Shown: positions 34,070-43,860, counted from the stretch's first letter. The stretch is DNA of 64,000 bases from Gemmobacter sp. (GCF_034676705.1 NZ_JAUCBS010000011.1:71426-135425); one strand, 5' to 3'. Made by a program: numbers and translations. The notes: generated from the sequence alone by a model not told the origin.

Positions 34070-34591
34070 ACTGTCTGGCATCAGCGTGGTCAGGAAATGA
34101 TACGCCGTCAGCGCTGCGGGCGTTTCGCGGTGCAGCCTGTCAAACGCCGCGATCTGGTCTTGCAAGACCGCAAGGACCAGCCGGGCATCCAGTTCAGGAT
34201 CGTTCACATGGCCGGCCTGAAGCCGCCCGTCGTGATGGTGCTTCACCAGGCGATGATAAGGGTTGCGCGGAAAGGCCAGCGGATTAAGCCACAGCGTATC
34301 AATCGGCGCGCGCGCAAGATCGCCAAAACGCGGCCGCACGGCGGCCAGATGTGGCAGGTCGTGGCGGATGATATTGTGCCCGACCAGGAACCCGGCCTCG
34401 CCCGCCAGGTCTTCAAGCCGGTCGAGCGCGGCCGCACGATCCCCTTTGCGGAAAACGACCTTTGCATCGTCGGACCGGCGCACGGCAGCAAAGGCGAAGA
34501 TGCTGGCCCTGGACGGATCAACCTCCAGATCGACCGAAAGGCATCGGTCGAGGAAGCTTGTCACACTCCGGTCGCGGTCCGGGCCATCCAT
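34046..34591 (-). pseudogene. DnaQ-like 3'-5' exonuclease domain, 3' end cut off by IS copy 4
   Basis: About 173 native residues before the IS. Exonuclease motifs: ExoI SVDLEVD (D-x-E), ExoII GHNIIRHDLPHL, and ExoIII NDPELDARLV with a preceding His-rich stretch (YHRLVKHHHDGR). The frame then runs into the IS and stops after SVAQNA. Such a domain is found at the N-terminus of very large RecQ-type helicases of genomic islands, so most of the original protein is probably lost. Its neighbours are HipBA 2 and the PLD-helicase. Confidence 0.7.
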
Positions 34592-34668
34592 GCCAGAAAT
34601 CAGGTTCAGAACGTCGTGTCAGGTCGATCATAGGCACGGCGCGCTGGCAAAGGCCAGCGGGTCTGCGC

Positions 34669-35994
34669 CTAGAGCAGATTGCAGACCTGATCTGCGCGCT
34701 GCAATGAATCGGCGATGATCGGATCGCTCACGCCATCCGGCACCTGGCCGGCCAGATCGCGCCTTGTGCGTTCCAGCGCCGGGCCAAGACGCTCTGCCAT
34801 CTCGGCAAGAAGCTCGAGCCCACGGTTTTTCGGCAGGCCGGCAGCCTTTCCTTCAGTCTCAAAGTGGCGCGGCACGATCTCGTCAATGCCATAATGGCCG
34901 TCGATGGACATGGCGAGCCGATAGCGTTTGCGCTGAAGGCGCCCGGCCTGCAGCACTGGCGCCACGCTCAGGATGTCATAGAGGGGTGCCAGCCGGAAAC
35001 GGCCCCGCCGCCCGAGGTGCAGGCTGAAGTTCTTGGCGTGCCCGTCCGAGGCGCCGATCAGGAAATAGAAGATCTGCGCGCGAAAGAAGGTCTCGCGATC
35101 CAGAATCGGGTCATCGGATTCCCGCAGAAGCTCCATGATTTGCCGAATGCTAGGACCGCCCGCCGTCTGGTATTTCCGCGATGACGGATAGCCCAGCGAT
35201 TGGCAGATATCCTCTTGCGGCAGGCGTTTCAGGGTATTGCCCTGCCAGACCCGATCGAACCGTTCGACGGCAAGAACTGCCAGCCCAGGCAGGACGATCC
35301 GTTCGACCGATGCCACGGGCAGCCCGATTTCCCGGGCAAGCGTCATGCAGAAAAGCTCGTTCTCGACGCTGTCGCGCATGTCGATTTCGTCGGGACCGGG
35401 CAGGATGCCCATGGGCGTCTTGAAGATGTGGCTTGTGGGGGTGATCCCGCGCGGTTTCGCCCAATGGCTGCCAACACGCAGATAGGCGGTCTTTTCCTGC
35501 GCGCCGGCGATGGAGATGCGGAACTCATCGTCTTCGCTCAGCGCCAAGGGCGCAGCGGCAAGGTTCTTCAGGTCGGCAACCATTTCTTCGGCCGTGATCT
35601 CGCGGTAGTCCATGTCGCGGGGGGCCGGGTCTTCGTCGGGCCCCAGAAACTGCAAGGCGCCCACGCAATCCCGACCAAGCGCCGAGAGCAGCGAGAAGAC
35701 GTCCCTGCCCGCCGCCCCGACCCGCGCCGCGATCCTTGCGCGCAATTCGCCTTCGGCATCTGGCAGAAGGTTGTCGAAGGTCGCGACAACGGGAGCGCCC
35801 TTCCAGGTCTCTTGCGTCAGAGGGAGGGCGCTGGCCACGGGAAAGGCTGTCGCGGACGCCAGCCAGGACGGGTCATAGGAAAAGCCGATCCCGCCATCGT
35901 TTGCCTGGGTCAACGTACCAACGCGGGTTCGCTCGTACCAGACGGCGGTTTTGCTGCGCTGGACACCCGCCCGCCTGCGCATTAGGCGGCCCAT
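34669..35994 (-). CDS. hipA: HipA-family toxin kinase 2
   Basis: 441 residues, with AVWYERTRVGTLTQANDGGI at the N-terminus, SIAGAQEKTAYLR as ATP-binding loop, GASDGHAKNFSLHLG with the catalytic Asp/Asn, and PLYDILSVAP. It overlaps hipB by 1 nt (TGATG). It belongs to the E. coli HipA-like branch and differs clearly from HipA 1. Confidence 0.92.
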   Translation of the reverse strand: MGRLMRRRAGVQRSKTAVWYERTRVGTLTQANDGGIGFSYDPSWLASATAFPVASALPLTQETWKGAPVVATFDNLLPDAEGELRARIAARVGAAGRDVFSLLSALGRDCVGALQFLGPDEDPAPRDMDYREITAEEMVADLKNLAAAPLALSEDDEFRISIAGAQEKTAYLRVGSHWAKPRGITPTSHIFKTPMGILPGPDEIDMRDSVENELFCMTLAREIGLPVASVERIVLPGLAVLAVERFDRVWQGNTLKRLPQEDICQSLGYPSSRKYQTAGGPSIRQIMELLRESDDPILDRETFFRAQIFYFLIGASDGHAKNFSLHLGRRGRFRLAPLYDILSVAPVLQAGRLQRKRYRLAMSIDGHYGIDEIVPRHFETEGKAAGLPKNRGLELLAEMAERLGPALERTRRDLAGQVPDGVSDPIIADSLQRADQVCNLL

Positions 35995-36242
35995 CAGCTA
36001 TGATCCTGGTTGATCTTGCGGTCCGTCACCGTCAGATCCGCGCCAAGGGCTTCGAGCAGGCGAAGATAGACGTCGAGGCTGACCGAGACGACCCCGGTCT
36101 CGATGTCGGAGATGGTTGATTGTGCTGTTCCGGTCACCTCGGCCAGCTGCCTTTGCGTAATCCCGCGTGCGCGCCGGACCGCCCGCAGCGCAGTGGCCGC
36201 TTGTCGCAGGCTTCGGATGGACTGTGTTGCCAAGGGTTCCAT
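35994..36242 (-). CDS. hipB: HipB-type XRE antitoxin 2
   Basis: 82 residues: ALRAVRRARGITQRQLAEVT, then GTAQSTISDIETG, is a Cro/C1 helix-turn-helix. It probably binds the two palindromes at 36278-36320. Confidence 0.92.
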   Translation of the reverse strand: MEPLATQSIRSLRQAATALRAVRRARGITQRQLAEVTGTAQSTISDIETGVVSVSLDVYLRLLEALGADLTVTDRKINQDHS

Positions 36243-36277
36243 GACGCATGATAGTCCATCGGCGATAATTTTGCAAT

Positions 36278-36320
36278 ATAGTTCATGAGCTATTTTCTGG
36301 CTTTATAGCTTATGAACTAT
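36278..36320. promoter_or_regulatory. Paired HipB operators
   Basis: ATAGTTCATGAGCTAT (36278-36293) and ATAGCTTATGAACTAT (36305-36320) are each palindromic and are inverted copies of each other with 15 of 16 matches, 27 bp centre to centre. They lie 36-78 bp upstream of hipB, where a cooperative repressor site is expected. Confidence 0.75.
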
Positions 36321-36431
36321 TCTGTGACATTATAGCCTCGAGACGATCATGAGGCACAGGAGCCCTAGCCGCCAGACGATCGTACCTGGACAGCGGCGGC
36401 GAAAACCCTAGCCTGGCCGGCAGCTTGAGGG

Positions 36432-39308
36432 GTGCCGGTGCCGGACGTAATGCCAGACTGTCCGATCTGTCAGGGACATGCCGACGGGCTTTGCGCGCCG
36501 CGGCATGTGGCGGGGTGGGCGGAGCTGACCGCCTCGGAACAGTTCGCCCTGCTCGCGCAGCTGGGCGAGGCGCTTGGCCGGGGGGCGGGTGGGTTCCGGC
36601 TGGTGGTGGATCATGGGCACCTTCGGCTGTGCCTTGAGGCGCCCCCGGCCCCGCACGCAGTCAGGCTGACGACCGGGGCAGAAGACCCGCTGCTGCCCCT
36701 GCTGGCACAAGGGATTGATGCGGCCGACAGGGTCGATCTTGCCGTCGCCTTTGCGATGGACTCGGGCGTGCAGCTGATCGCGCCGTGGTTTCGTGACCTG
36801 CTGGAACGCGGCGGACAGCTGCGGATCGTCGTTGGCGACTATATGGATGTCACCGAACCTGCGGCGCTGTCCCGGCTACTGGATCTGGGCGAGGCGCAGG
36901 TGCGGGTGTTCGAGACGGGCAGGGGCAGCTTTCACCCCAAGGCCTGGCTGTTTCGTGCCGCCAACCGGCAGGGCGCGGCGATTGTCGGCAGCTCCAACCT
37001 GTCAAAGACTGCCTTGACCAGCGGCGTCGAATGGAACCTGCACAGCGAGACCGCGACCGATGCGGTCGCGGCGGCCTTTGACCGGCTTTGGGCACATCCG
37101 CAGACCCGTGCATTGACGGCTGACTGGATCGCCGCCTATGCCGCCCGACGGCGCGCAGCGCCGCTGACCGACCTTGCCCAACGGATCGTGTCGGATGAAC
37201 CGGCCGCACCACCGCCCGCGCCTCATGGCATTCAGCAGGCGGCCCTGACGGCATTGGCCGCCACGCGGCGGGCCGGCCACCGTGCAGGTCTGGTAGTGCT
37301 GGCGACCGGCCTTGGCAAGACATGGCTGGCCGCATTCGACAGCCGCCCCTTTGCCCGCGTCCTCTTCGTCGCCCACCGCGAGGAGATCCTGACACAGGCG
37401 ATGGCATCCTTCCGCCGCATCCGGCCCGAAGCGCGGTTCGGCCGCTTCGATGGTGCGGAAAAGGATGAAGGGGCCGAGATCCTGTTCGCCTCGATCCAGA
37501 CCATCGGGCGTGTTGGCCACCTGCGCCGGTTCGCACCCGATGCATTCGACTATATCGTGGTGGACGAGTTCCACCACGCCTCGGCTAACAGCTATCGGGG
37601 GTTGCTGGATCATTTCACCCCGCGCTTCCTGCTGGGGTTGACCGCCACGCCGGACCGGTCTGACGGCGCCGATCTGCTGGCGCTGTGCGGCGACAATCTG
37701 GTCTATCGCTGTGATCTGTTCGACGGGATCGAGGCAGGCTTGCTGGCGCCCTTCACCTATCTTGGGGTTCCGGACGAGGTGGACTATGCCCAGATCCCGT
37801 GGCGATCGAACCAGTTCGACCCCACCGCGCTGGAGGCCGCGCTGGCGACCGAGGCGCGGGCTGCGAATGCGCTGGATCAGTTTCATCGCCATCGCAGCGG
37901 GCCCGCCATCGGATTCTGCTGTTCGGTCCGCCATGCCGAATTCATGGCCGGCTATTTCCGCGATCACGGCCTGCGCGCCGTTGCCGTGCATTCCGGCGCG
38001 GGCTCTGCGCCGCGCACAACCTCGCTGGCGCAGTTGGGCCGGGGCGAAATCGACATTCTGTTCGCGGTCGACATGTTCAACGAAGGGGTGGACGTCCCGA
38101 ACATCGGCACGGTGATGATGCTGCGCCCCACCGACAGCGTGATCCTCTGGCTACAGCAGCTTGGCCGCGGTCTGCGCCGGGTCGAAGGCAAGGTGCTGAA
38201 GGTGATCGACTATATCGGCAACCACCGGATCTTTCTGACCAAGCTGCGCGCGCTGCTGGCGGCGGGGCCGGGCGACCGGTCGCTGTCGCAAAAGCTGGAT
38301 CTGGTGATCGACGGGGCGTTCCCGCTGCCACCCGGATGCAGCGTCACCTATGATCTCGCGGTTGTCGAGATCCTGCGCGACCTGCTGCGCCCCAAATCCG
38401 GTATCGAAGAGATGGAGGCCCAGTACCGCGACTTCCGCCTGCGCCATGGTGTGCGGCCAACGGCGACCGAGATCGCGGCGATGGGCTTTGATCCGGCGAA
38501 AAGCGGGCACGGCGGCTGGTTCGATTTTGTGCGCGACATGGGCGATGCGGTGGATGCCCGCGCGTTCACCTCGGTGGGAGACCTGCTGCGCCAGATTGAG
38601 CGGGATCGTGCACTGACGCCCGAGGCGATCCAGGCTTTGCAAGGCCTGCGAGATCGGCGCGGGGCCACGCCCGAGGGTTTGGCCTACTGGGCGTTCAACC
38701 CGCTTTTGCGCGCAGAAGGCGAGCGGCTGCACCTGACACGCCCCGACCCGGATGGTCAGGCGGCGGCGATGGTCGGCGAGATTGCCGATTGGCGGGCGGC
38801 ATCGCAGACGAACGAAGCAGCCGAGGCGCCAGCCGTCTACACCGGCGCCGGCCCGCAACTGTGGCGCGAATACCGGCGCGAGGACATTCCGCCAATGTTC
38901 GGCACGACCTTCAGCCCTGGCAACTGGAACTCTGGCATTGTCCGGCTCGATACCGACCTGATCCTGCTGACCACGTTGAAGAAAGACGGCCTGGCGACCG
39001 GCAACCATTACGAGGATCACTTCATCGGCCCGGACCTGATGCAGTGGCAAAGCCAGACCCAGACCCGCCGCGACAGCCAGATCGGCCGCATGATCGCCGG
39101 CAGCGCGCCCGACGCCCGCGTCCACCTGTTCGTCCGCAACGGCAAACTGCGCAACGGAAAGGCCGCGCCGTTCCTCTACTGCGGCCAACCGACCTTTGCC
39201 GGCTGGGAGGGCGATCGCCCGATCACCGTGACCTGGCGGCTGCCCCAGCCGGTTCCAGCACACCTGCGACCCGGCCTGGGGATTGCGGCAACGCAAGATC
39301 GGTCCTAA
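36432..39308 (+). CDS. PLD-nuclease/SF2-helicase fusion protein (COG3886-COG1061 type, DUF3427)
   Basis: 958 residues. An N-terminal Cys trio (C10, C13, C21), then a phospholipase-D type nuclease half site (SFHPKAW, H168-K170; GSSNLSKTAL, 186-195). The helicase core has ATGLGKT (290-296), DEFHH (377-381), TATP (403-406) and motif VI QQLGRGLRR. The C-terminal part (from about 780) fits the DUF3427 region, with HYEDHFIGPDLMQW. Such fusions occur in mobile defence islands and resemble restriction enzymes that translocate and cut DNA. It stands alone, plus strand, between HipBA 2 and the MaoC gene (convergent, 16 bp). Intact; activity is inferred. Confidence 0.88.
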   Translation: MPVPDVMPDCPICQGHADGLCAPRHVAGWAELTASEQFALLAQLGEALGRGAGGFRLVVDHGHLRLCLEAPPAPHAVRLTTGAEDPLLPLLAQGIDAADRVDLAVAFAMDSGVQLIAPWFRDLLERGGQLRIVVGDYMDVTEPAALSRLLDLGEAQVRVFETGRGSFHPKAWLFRAANRQGAAIVGSSNLSKTALTSGVEWNLHSETATDAVAAAFDRLWAHPQTRALTADWIAAYAARRRAAPLTDLAQRIVSDEPAAPPPAPHGIQQAALTALAATRRAGHRAGLVVLATGLGKTWLAAFDSRPFARVLFVAHREEILTQAMASFRRIRPEARFGRFDGAEKDEGAEILFASIQTIGRVGHLRRFAPDAFDYIVVDEFHHASANSYRGLLDHFTPRFLLGLTATPDRSDGADLLALCGDNLVYRCDLFDGIEAGLLAPFTYLGVPDEVDYAQIPWRSNQFDPTALEAALATEARAANALDQFHRHRSGPAIGFCCSVRHAEFMAGYFRDHGLRAVAVHSGAGSAPRTTSLAQLGRGEIDILFAVDMFNEGVDVPNIGTVMMLRPTDSVILWLQQLGRGLRRVEGKVLKVIDYIGNHRIFLTKLRALLAAGPGDRSLSQKLDLVIDGAFPLPPGCSVTYDLAVVEILRDLLRPKSGIEEMEAQYRDFRLRHGVRPTATEIAAMGFDPAKSGHGGWFDFVRDMGDAVDARAFTSVGDLLRQIERDRALTPEAIQALQGLRDRRGATPEGLAYWAFNPLLRAEGERLHLTRPDPDGQAAAMVGEIADWRAASQTNEAAEAPAVYTGAGPQLWREYRREDIPPMFGTTFSPGNWNSGIVRLDTDLILLTTLKKDGLATGNHYEDHFIGPDLMQWQSQTQTRRDSQIGRMIAGSAPDARVHLFVRNGKLRNGKAAPFLYCGQPTFAGWEGDRPITVTWRLPQPVPAHLRPGLGIAATQDRS

Positions 39309-39324
39309 TCTTCCGCCATCGCTC

Positions 39325-39780
39325 TCAGGAGCCGGATCTGCCGGATACCAGCACGCTCAGCTGTGCCGAATAAACCCTCTGGCCATGCTGGTTCAGGGTT
39401 TCCATCGCGAGGCTCACCGTGCCCTGACCGGGCTTCGAGGTGGGGCGGGTCTGTATGACCTTTGCGCGAACGCGCAACGTGTCACCCGGGAAAACCGGCT
39501 TGTGAAAGCGCAGTTCGTCCAGACCCAGCCCGGCTATGGCCGTGCCGTTCAGGATCCCCAGATCGAACAGCAACCGCGAGGTCAGTGCGACGGTATGAAT
39601 GCCGCTTGCGATGATGCCGCCGAATACGGTTTTCGCTGCGGCCGCGTCGTCCAGATGAAAGGGTTGCGGATCCCAGTCCTGCGCAAAGGCAATGATCTCG
39701 TCGCGGCTGGGTGTGTGGCTGGCGGACTCAAAGGTCTGGCCTTCCTGGAACTCCTCGAACCACAGGGCAGGGCCGGTCAT
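39325..39780 (-). CDS. MaoC-type hydratase
   Basis: 151 residues. I choose ATG 39780 (MTGPALWFEEF), which overlaps the acyl-CoA dehydrogenase stop by 4 nt. The hotdog hydratase motif DWDPQPFHLDDAAA ... GGIIASGIHT carries the catalytic Asp and His. It hydrates an enoyl-CoA to the 3-hydroxyacyl-CoA, directly after the dehydrogenase step. Last gene of the minus-strand operon. Confidence 0.9.
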   Translation of the reverse strand: MTGPALWFEEFQEGQTFESASHTPSRDEIIAFAQDWDPQPFHLDDAAAAKTVFGGIIASGIHTVALTSRLLFDLGILNGTAIAGLGLDELRFHKPVFPGDTLRVRAKVIQTRPTSKPGQGTVSLAMETLNQHGQRVYSAQLSVLVSGRSGS

Positions 39781-40931
39781 GCCGGGCATCCCATGTGACG
39801 CGCCAGGATGATCTGCTGGATCTCTGTCGTGCCTTCGCCGATTTCCAGCACCTGCGCCTCGCGGAACAGGCGGTTGGCGGGGGTATCGGTCATGTAGCCG
39901 GATCCGCCATGGATCAGCATGGCATCGCGGGCAATGGACGCGGCAAGCCGGCTGGTGACCAGCTTGGCCATCGAGGCCGCGGCCTGACACTCGCGTCCCG
40001 TCGCGTGCAGCCAGGCTGCATGGTGGGTCATATGGCACATGGCGTCATGGTGGGCGGCCATGTCGGCCAGTTTCGCCTGGGTCAGCTGGAACGCGGCGAT
40101 CGGCTTGCCGAACTGCTGCCGCTGCAAGGCGTAGTCCAGCGACAGGTCGCGGCAGGCCCGCGCCAATCCGCAGGCCAGCGCCGCCAACCCGATCCGCCCC
40201 AGCGTCAGGCTGCGCAAGGCGGCGGAAAACGCGCCGCCCTCGGGGCCAAGCTGCTGGTCGGCGCGCAGGCGCACATCGGCCAGGGCCAGTTCGCGGGTAT
40301 GCAGACCGTGCCAGGCCATCTTGGGCAAGGGCGGGCCCCAGCTGAACCCCGGCGTATCGCGCGGCACATGAAAGGCGGTGATCGCCGGGCGGCCGCCGGG
40401 CCGCTGGCCCGTTACGGCGAACACCACGGTGCCATCGCTGATGTCGCTGCCGGTGTTGGTGATGAAGGTCTTGGTGCCGTTCAGCCGCCAGCCGCCATCG
40501 GGCTGCCGGTCCGCCCGGGTGCGGATCGCCGCCGCATCGGACCCGGCGCCAGGTTCGGTCAGCGCAAAGGCCGGCGTCTTGCGCCCTGCCGCAAGGTCGG
40601 GCAACAGCGCGGCCTGCTGCTCGGGCGTGCCCAGATCGGCGATCAGCAGCGATACCAGCGAGTGGATCTGCCAGATCTGGGTAAAGGTCTGGCTGGTCGC
40701 CGCCAGTTCCTCGACGCACAGCAGATAGCTCAGGCTGTCCAGCCCGCTGCCGCCATGCGCCTCGGGGATCATGGCGCCGGCCATGCCCAGATCGGACCAG
40801 GCTGCCCATGCCTTGATCGGGAAGCGGTTGTCGCGCTCCATCTCGGCCTGGGCGGGGGCAACATGATCGCGGGCAAACCCCGCCACCATCCGGACCAGCG
40901 CCTGCTGGTCCGGGGTCAGGTCAAAGTCCAT
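39777..40931 (-). CDS. Acyl-CoA dehydrogenase
   Basis: 384 residues: FALTEPGAGSDAAAI (FAD/substrate), TFITNTGS, DYALQRQQFGKPIAAFQLTQ, and the C-terminal base motif EIGEGTTEIQQII. It desaturates an acyl-CoA at alpha/beta and passes electrons to ETF. Follows dctM by 15 bp, in one transcript with uptake genes. Confidence 0.93.
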   Translation of the reverse strand: MDFDLTPDQQALVRMVAGFARDHVAPAQAEMERDNRFPIKAWAAWSDLGMAGAMIPEAHGGSGLDSLSYLLCVEELAATSQTFTQIWQIHSLVSLLIADLGTPEQQAALLPDLAAGRKTPAFALTEPGAGSDAAAIRTRADRQPDGGWRLNGTKTFITNTGSDISDGTVVFAVTGQRPGGRPAITAFHVPRDTPGFSWGPPLPKMAWHGLHTRELALADVRLRADQQLGPEGGAFSAALRSLTLGRIGLAALACGLARACRDLSLDYALQRQQFGKPIAAFQLTQAKLADMAAHHDAMCHMTHHAAWLHATGRECQAAASMAKLVTSRLAASIARDAMLIHGGSGYMTDTPANRLFREAQVLEIGEGTTEIQQIILARHMGCPA

Positions 40932-40946
40932 CGGAACGTCCCTTCG

Positions 40947-42254
40947 CTACATCATCGTGCCGGGCAGGTAGGTGCTGATCGCCGGAAAGCTCAGCAGCAG
41001 CCCCAGCACCACCAGTTCGGCCGCGACAAAGGGCAGCACGCCCACGAACGCCTCGCGCGAGGTGACCCGCCCGCCCGAGGCAGAGATGACGGCGAACAGG
41101 TTGATCCCGATGGGCGGCGTGATCGCGGCAATTTCCACCAGCTTGACCACGATGATCCCGAACCAGATCGGATCCACCCCCAGCGACCGCGCCGTCGGAT
41201 ACAGGAAGGGCAGCGTGATCACCATCATCGACACCGGGTCGATGAACATGCCCATGACGAAATAGATCACGATGACGGCGGCGATGAAGGTCCAGTAGCC
41301 GATGCCGCTGGTGGCGATTATGTCGGTCAGGCCGATCACTGCGCCCGAAACCAGCAGAAGCCGCGAAAACAGCATGCCCGCCAGGATGATCACGAACAGC
41401 GCGGCCGAGATGATCACCGCCTGCCGCACCGAAACGCCCAGCATGGCCAGTGTCATGCGCCGCTTCAGTACCGCAATCAGCAGCGCCCCCGCCACCCCGA
41501 TAGTGCCCGCCGCTGAAGGCGAGACAGTGCCGGTGTAGATGCCGCCGAAGATGATCGCCGCCAGCATCATCGCGGGCCAGATCTCGACCAGCCCGGCGGT
41601 CTTTTCGCGCAAGGTAAAGGTCTCGACCTTCGCGGGCATCAGGTCGCGGCGCATCAGTGCGCTGATCCAGACCGTCAGCATCAGCATGGCTGCGGTCAGG
41701 AAACCGGGCAGAATGCCCGCGACCAGGATCTTGCCGATGGAAACGTCGGTCAGGATGCCATACAGCACCATGGTCAGCGATGGCGGGATCATCGCGGCCA
41801 GTGTGCCCGATGCCGCGATGCAGCCGACGCCAAAGGCACGGTTCAGCCCCAGACGCTCGATTTCCGGCAAGGCGACGCGGGTGAAGACCGCCGCATTCAC
41901 CACGGTGGACCCCGAAATCGCCGCGAACCCGGCCGAGGCCAGCACGGTGGCATTATAGACCCCGCCGCGCAACGCGCCGATCCAGCGGTAGCAGGCCATA
42001 TACAGATCGCTGATGATGCGCGAGGATCCGGCGATCTCTCCCATCAGGACGAACATGGGAACGACGGCAAAGGCATAGTTGCTGGAGGCGGCAAAGATCA
42101 GCGACTTGACCTGCGCCAGCATGAAGCGTTCGCCCATGACCGCCACCATGCCGACGATGGCAACGCTAAAGATCGACAACGCAACCGGAACGCCGATGAA
42201 CACCAGCACCAGCAGCACGACAAGACACAGGATGGCAAAAAGCAGCGGGTCCAT
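40947..42254 (-). CDS. dctM: TRAP transporter large permease
   Basis: 435 residues, about 12 membrane segments, with AASGTLAAMIPPSLTMVLYG, MFIDPVSMMVITLPFLYP and ITPPIGINLFAVI typical of DctM. Its ATG overlaps the dctQ stop (TAATG). Sodium-driven uptake of a carboxylate. Confidence 0.94.
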   Translation of the reverse strand: MDPLLFAILCLVVLLVLVFIGVPVALSIFSVAIVGMVAVMGERFMLAQVKSLIFAASSNYAFAVVPMFVLMGEIAGSSRIISDLYMACYRWIGALRGGVYNATVLASAGFAAISGSTVVNAAVFTRVALPEIERLGLNRAFGVGCIAASGTLAAMIPPSLTMVLYGILTDVSIGKILVAGILPGFLTAAMLMLTVWISALMRRDLMPAKVETFTLREKTAGLVEIWPAMMLAAIIFGGIYTGTVSPSAAGTIGVAGALLIAVLKRRMTLAMLGVSVRQAVIISAALFVIILAGMLFSRLLLVSGAVIGLTDIIATSGIGYWTFIAAVIVIYFVMGMFIDPVSMMVITLPFLYPTARSLGVDPIWFGIIVVKLVEIAAITPPIGINLFAVISASGGRVTSREAFVGVLPFVAAELVVLGLLLSFPAISTYLPGTMM

Positions 42255-42784
42255 TACAGCCCTCTCTTGCGGCGGATTTCATGCCACAGCACGATAGGCG
42301 CGGTCAGCGCCGCAGCGGCCATGCCGACCACCAGCAGCAGCTTGACCGGATAGACCGGCAGCCGCACCACGCCATCGGTTTCCTGGCCCACCCGCCAGCT
42401 TTGGACAAAGGCGTCCCAGCCGGTCCAGGCGATGATGCCGTAAACCATCAGCACCGCCGCCAGCGTCAGCGCCAGCCGCAGCATGTGCAGCACGCTGCCC
42501 GGCTGCGGCACGAACAGATCCAGCGTGATATGCGCGGCCTTCAGCACGATCCAGGGCTGGGTCATGCAGACGATGATCACCAGCGACAGTTCCGTCACCT
42601 CGACCACGCCGGGCAGGGGGCGGCCGCGCAGCAGGGTGGACAGCGCATCGGCGGTGCCCAGCAGGGCGACGACAACCGCCGCCGCCGCTGCGAACCACAC
42701 AAGGATAGAGGCGAGCCGCACCGCCGGGCCATCGGACCCGGGGTCTTGCGCGGCATCGGGGGCAGGGGGGGAATGCAGTTCCAC
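42254..42784 (-). CDS. dctQ: TRAP transporter small permease
   Basis: 176 residues. GTG 42784 is chosen: it lies 8 nt after the dctP stop and gives the normal DctQ length; the frame stays open upstream through dctP. Four membrane segments (for example ILVWFAAAAAVVVALLGTAD and VEVTELSLVIIVCMTQPW). Confidence 0.82.
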   Translation of the reverse strand: MELHSPPAPDAAQDPGSDGPAVRLASILVWFAAAAAVVVALLGTADALSTLLRGRPLPGVVEVTELSLVIIVCMTQPWIVLKAAHITLDLFVPQPGSVLHMLRLALTLAAVLMVYGIIAWTGWDAFVQSWRVGQETDGVVRLPVYPVKLLLVVGMAAAALTAPIVLWHEIRRKRGL

Positions 42785-42791
42785 GCCCGGC

Positions 42792-43814
42792 TCACTTCTT
42801 CTCGGCCACGATGGCGGCGCGCACCGCATCGGCCACTTCGGCCGCGACGGTCGCATCCATGCCTTTGGCGATCTGGGTGTCTTTCCACAGGGCAACCATG
42901 TCGGGCACCTTGGCATAAACGGCATCGGGGTCGGCAAACGGGGTAAAGGTGACGCCGGCCGCGATGGCAGCATCCAGCGCGGCCTTGTCATCGGCGACCA
43001 GCATGGCGATTTCGGTTTCCATCGCCCGGGCCGACGCCGCATCGACCGCCGCGCGCAGATCATCGCCCCAGCCGCCGTCCTTGTAGTTTTCCCACGACGT
43101 ATAGAACACCGGGCCCGACGAGGCGCCAAGGTTCAGGTCGGTCCAGAACCGGGCCACCTCGTGCAGGCGGAACGCCCCCGCGGTGGCATAGCTGACCGGC
43201 ACGCAATCGACCGTGCCGCGTTGCAGCCCCTCGTACATGTCGGCGGTGGACATGGTGACGGGCACCGCGCCAAGCGCCTGCAAGGCGACCGGCAGATAGG
43301 CCCCGAACGACCGCACCCGCAGCGCGTTGAGATCGGCGGTGGACGCCACCTTGCGCGTGCACATCAACCGCGAGGCGGTCAGCCCGTGTTGCAGGATCGG
43401 GAACACGCCCATACGTTCATATTCCGCCAGAAAATGCGGGTTCGTGCGCGACAGCTCGTCCTGCAACCGCATGGCTGTCGCAGCCTCGGCGAACAGGAAG
43501 GGGGTTCCGTTCGTCAGGCCCGCCACCGGCATTTCGGCGGCGTAATAGGCGGGGGCCGACACGCCATAGGAAATCGCGCCGTCGCGGATCAGGTGGACGA
43601 TCTCGTTCCCGGCGCCCAGCGAGCCGCTCCAGAAGAACTTGAACGCCAGCGCGCCGCCGGTGCTGTCGGTGATGTCCTTGCCGAACGCCTGATCAATGCG
43701 CCCCTGCGCCCCGCTTTCGGGGAAAGGATGGGCCACCTGCACCGTTTCGGCACTGGCCGCCAACGGCGACAGGGCGATCAGCGCGCCGGCAAGCGGGCTT
43801 AGCATGCGGTTCAT
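42792..43814 (-). CDS. dctP: TRAP transporter solute receptor
   Basis: 340 residues from ATG 43814, preceded by AGGAGGAG. Signal peptide MNRMLSPLAGALIALSPLAA with cleavage near ASA-ET. The receptor motif with the carboxylate-binding Arg is in LNALRVRSFGAYLPVALQAL, followed by DMYEGLQRGTVDCV. Binds the imported acid. Confidence 0.92.
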   Translation of the reverse strand: MNRMLSPLAGALIALSPLAASAETVQVAHPFPESGAQGRIDQAFGKDITDSTGGALAFKFFWSGSLGAGNEIVHLIRDGAISYGVSAPAYYAAEMPVAGLTNGTPFLFAEAATAMRLQDELSRTNPHFLAEYERMGVFPILQHGLTASRLMCTRKVASTADLNALRVRSFGAYLPVALQALGAVPVTMSTADMYEGLQRGTVDCVPVSYATAGAFRLHEVARFWTDLNLGASSGPVFYTSWENYKDGGWGDDLRAAVDAASARAMETEIAMLVADDKAALDAAIAAGVTFTPFADPDAVYAKVPDMVALWKDTQIAKGMDATVAAEVADAVRAAIVAEKK

Positions 43815-43860
43815 GTCGGGGTCTCCTCCTCTGCTGCCGCCATGCGGCAGGATGTGTCTC

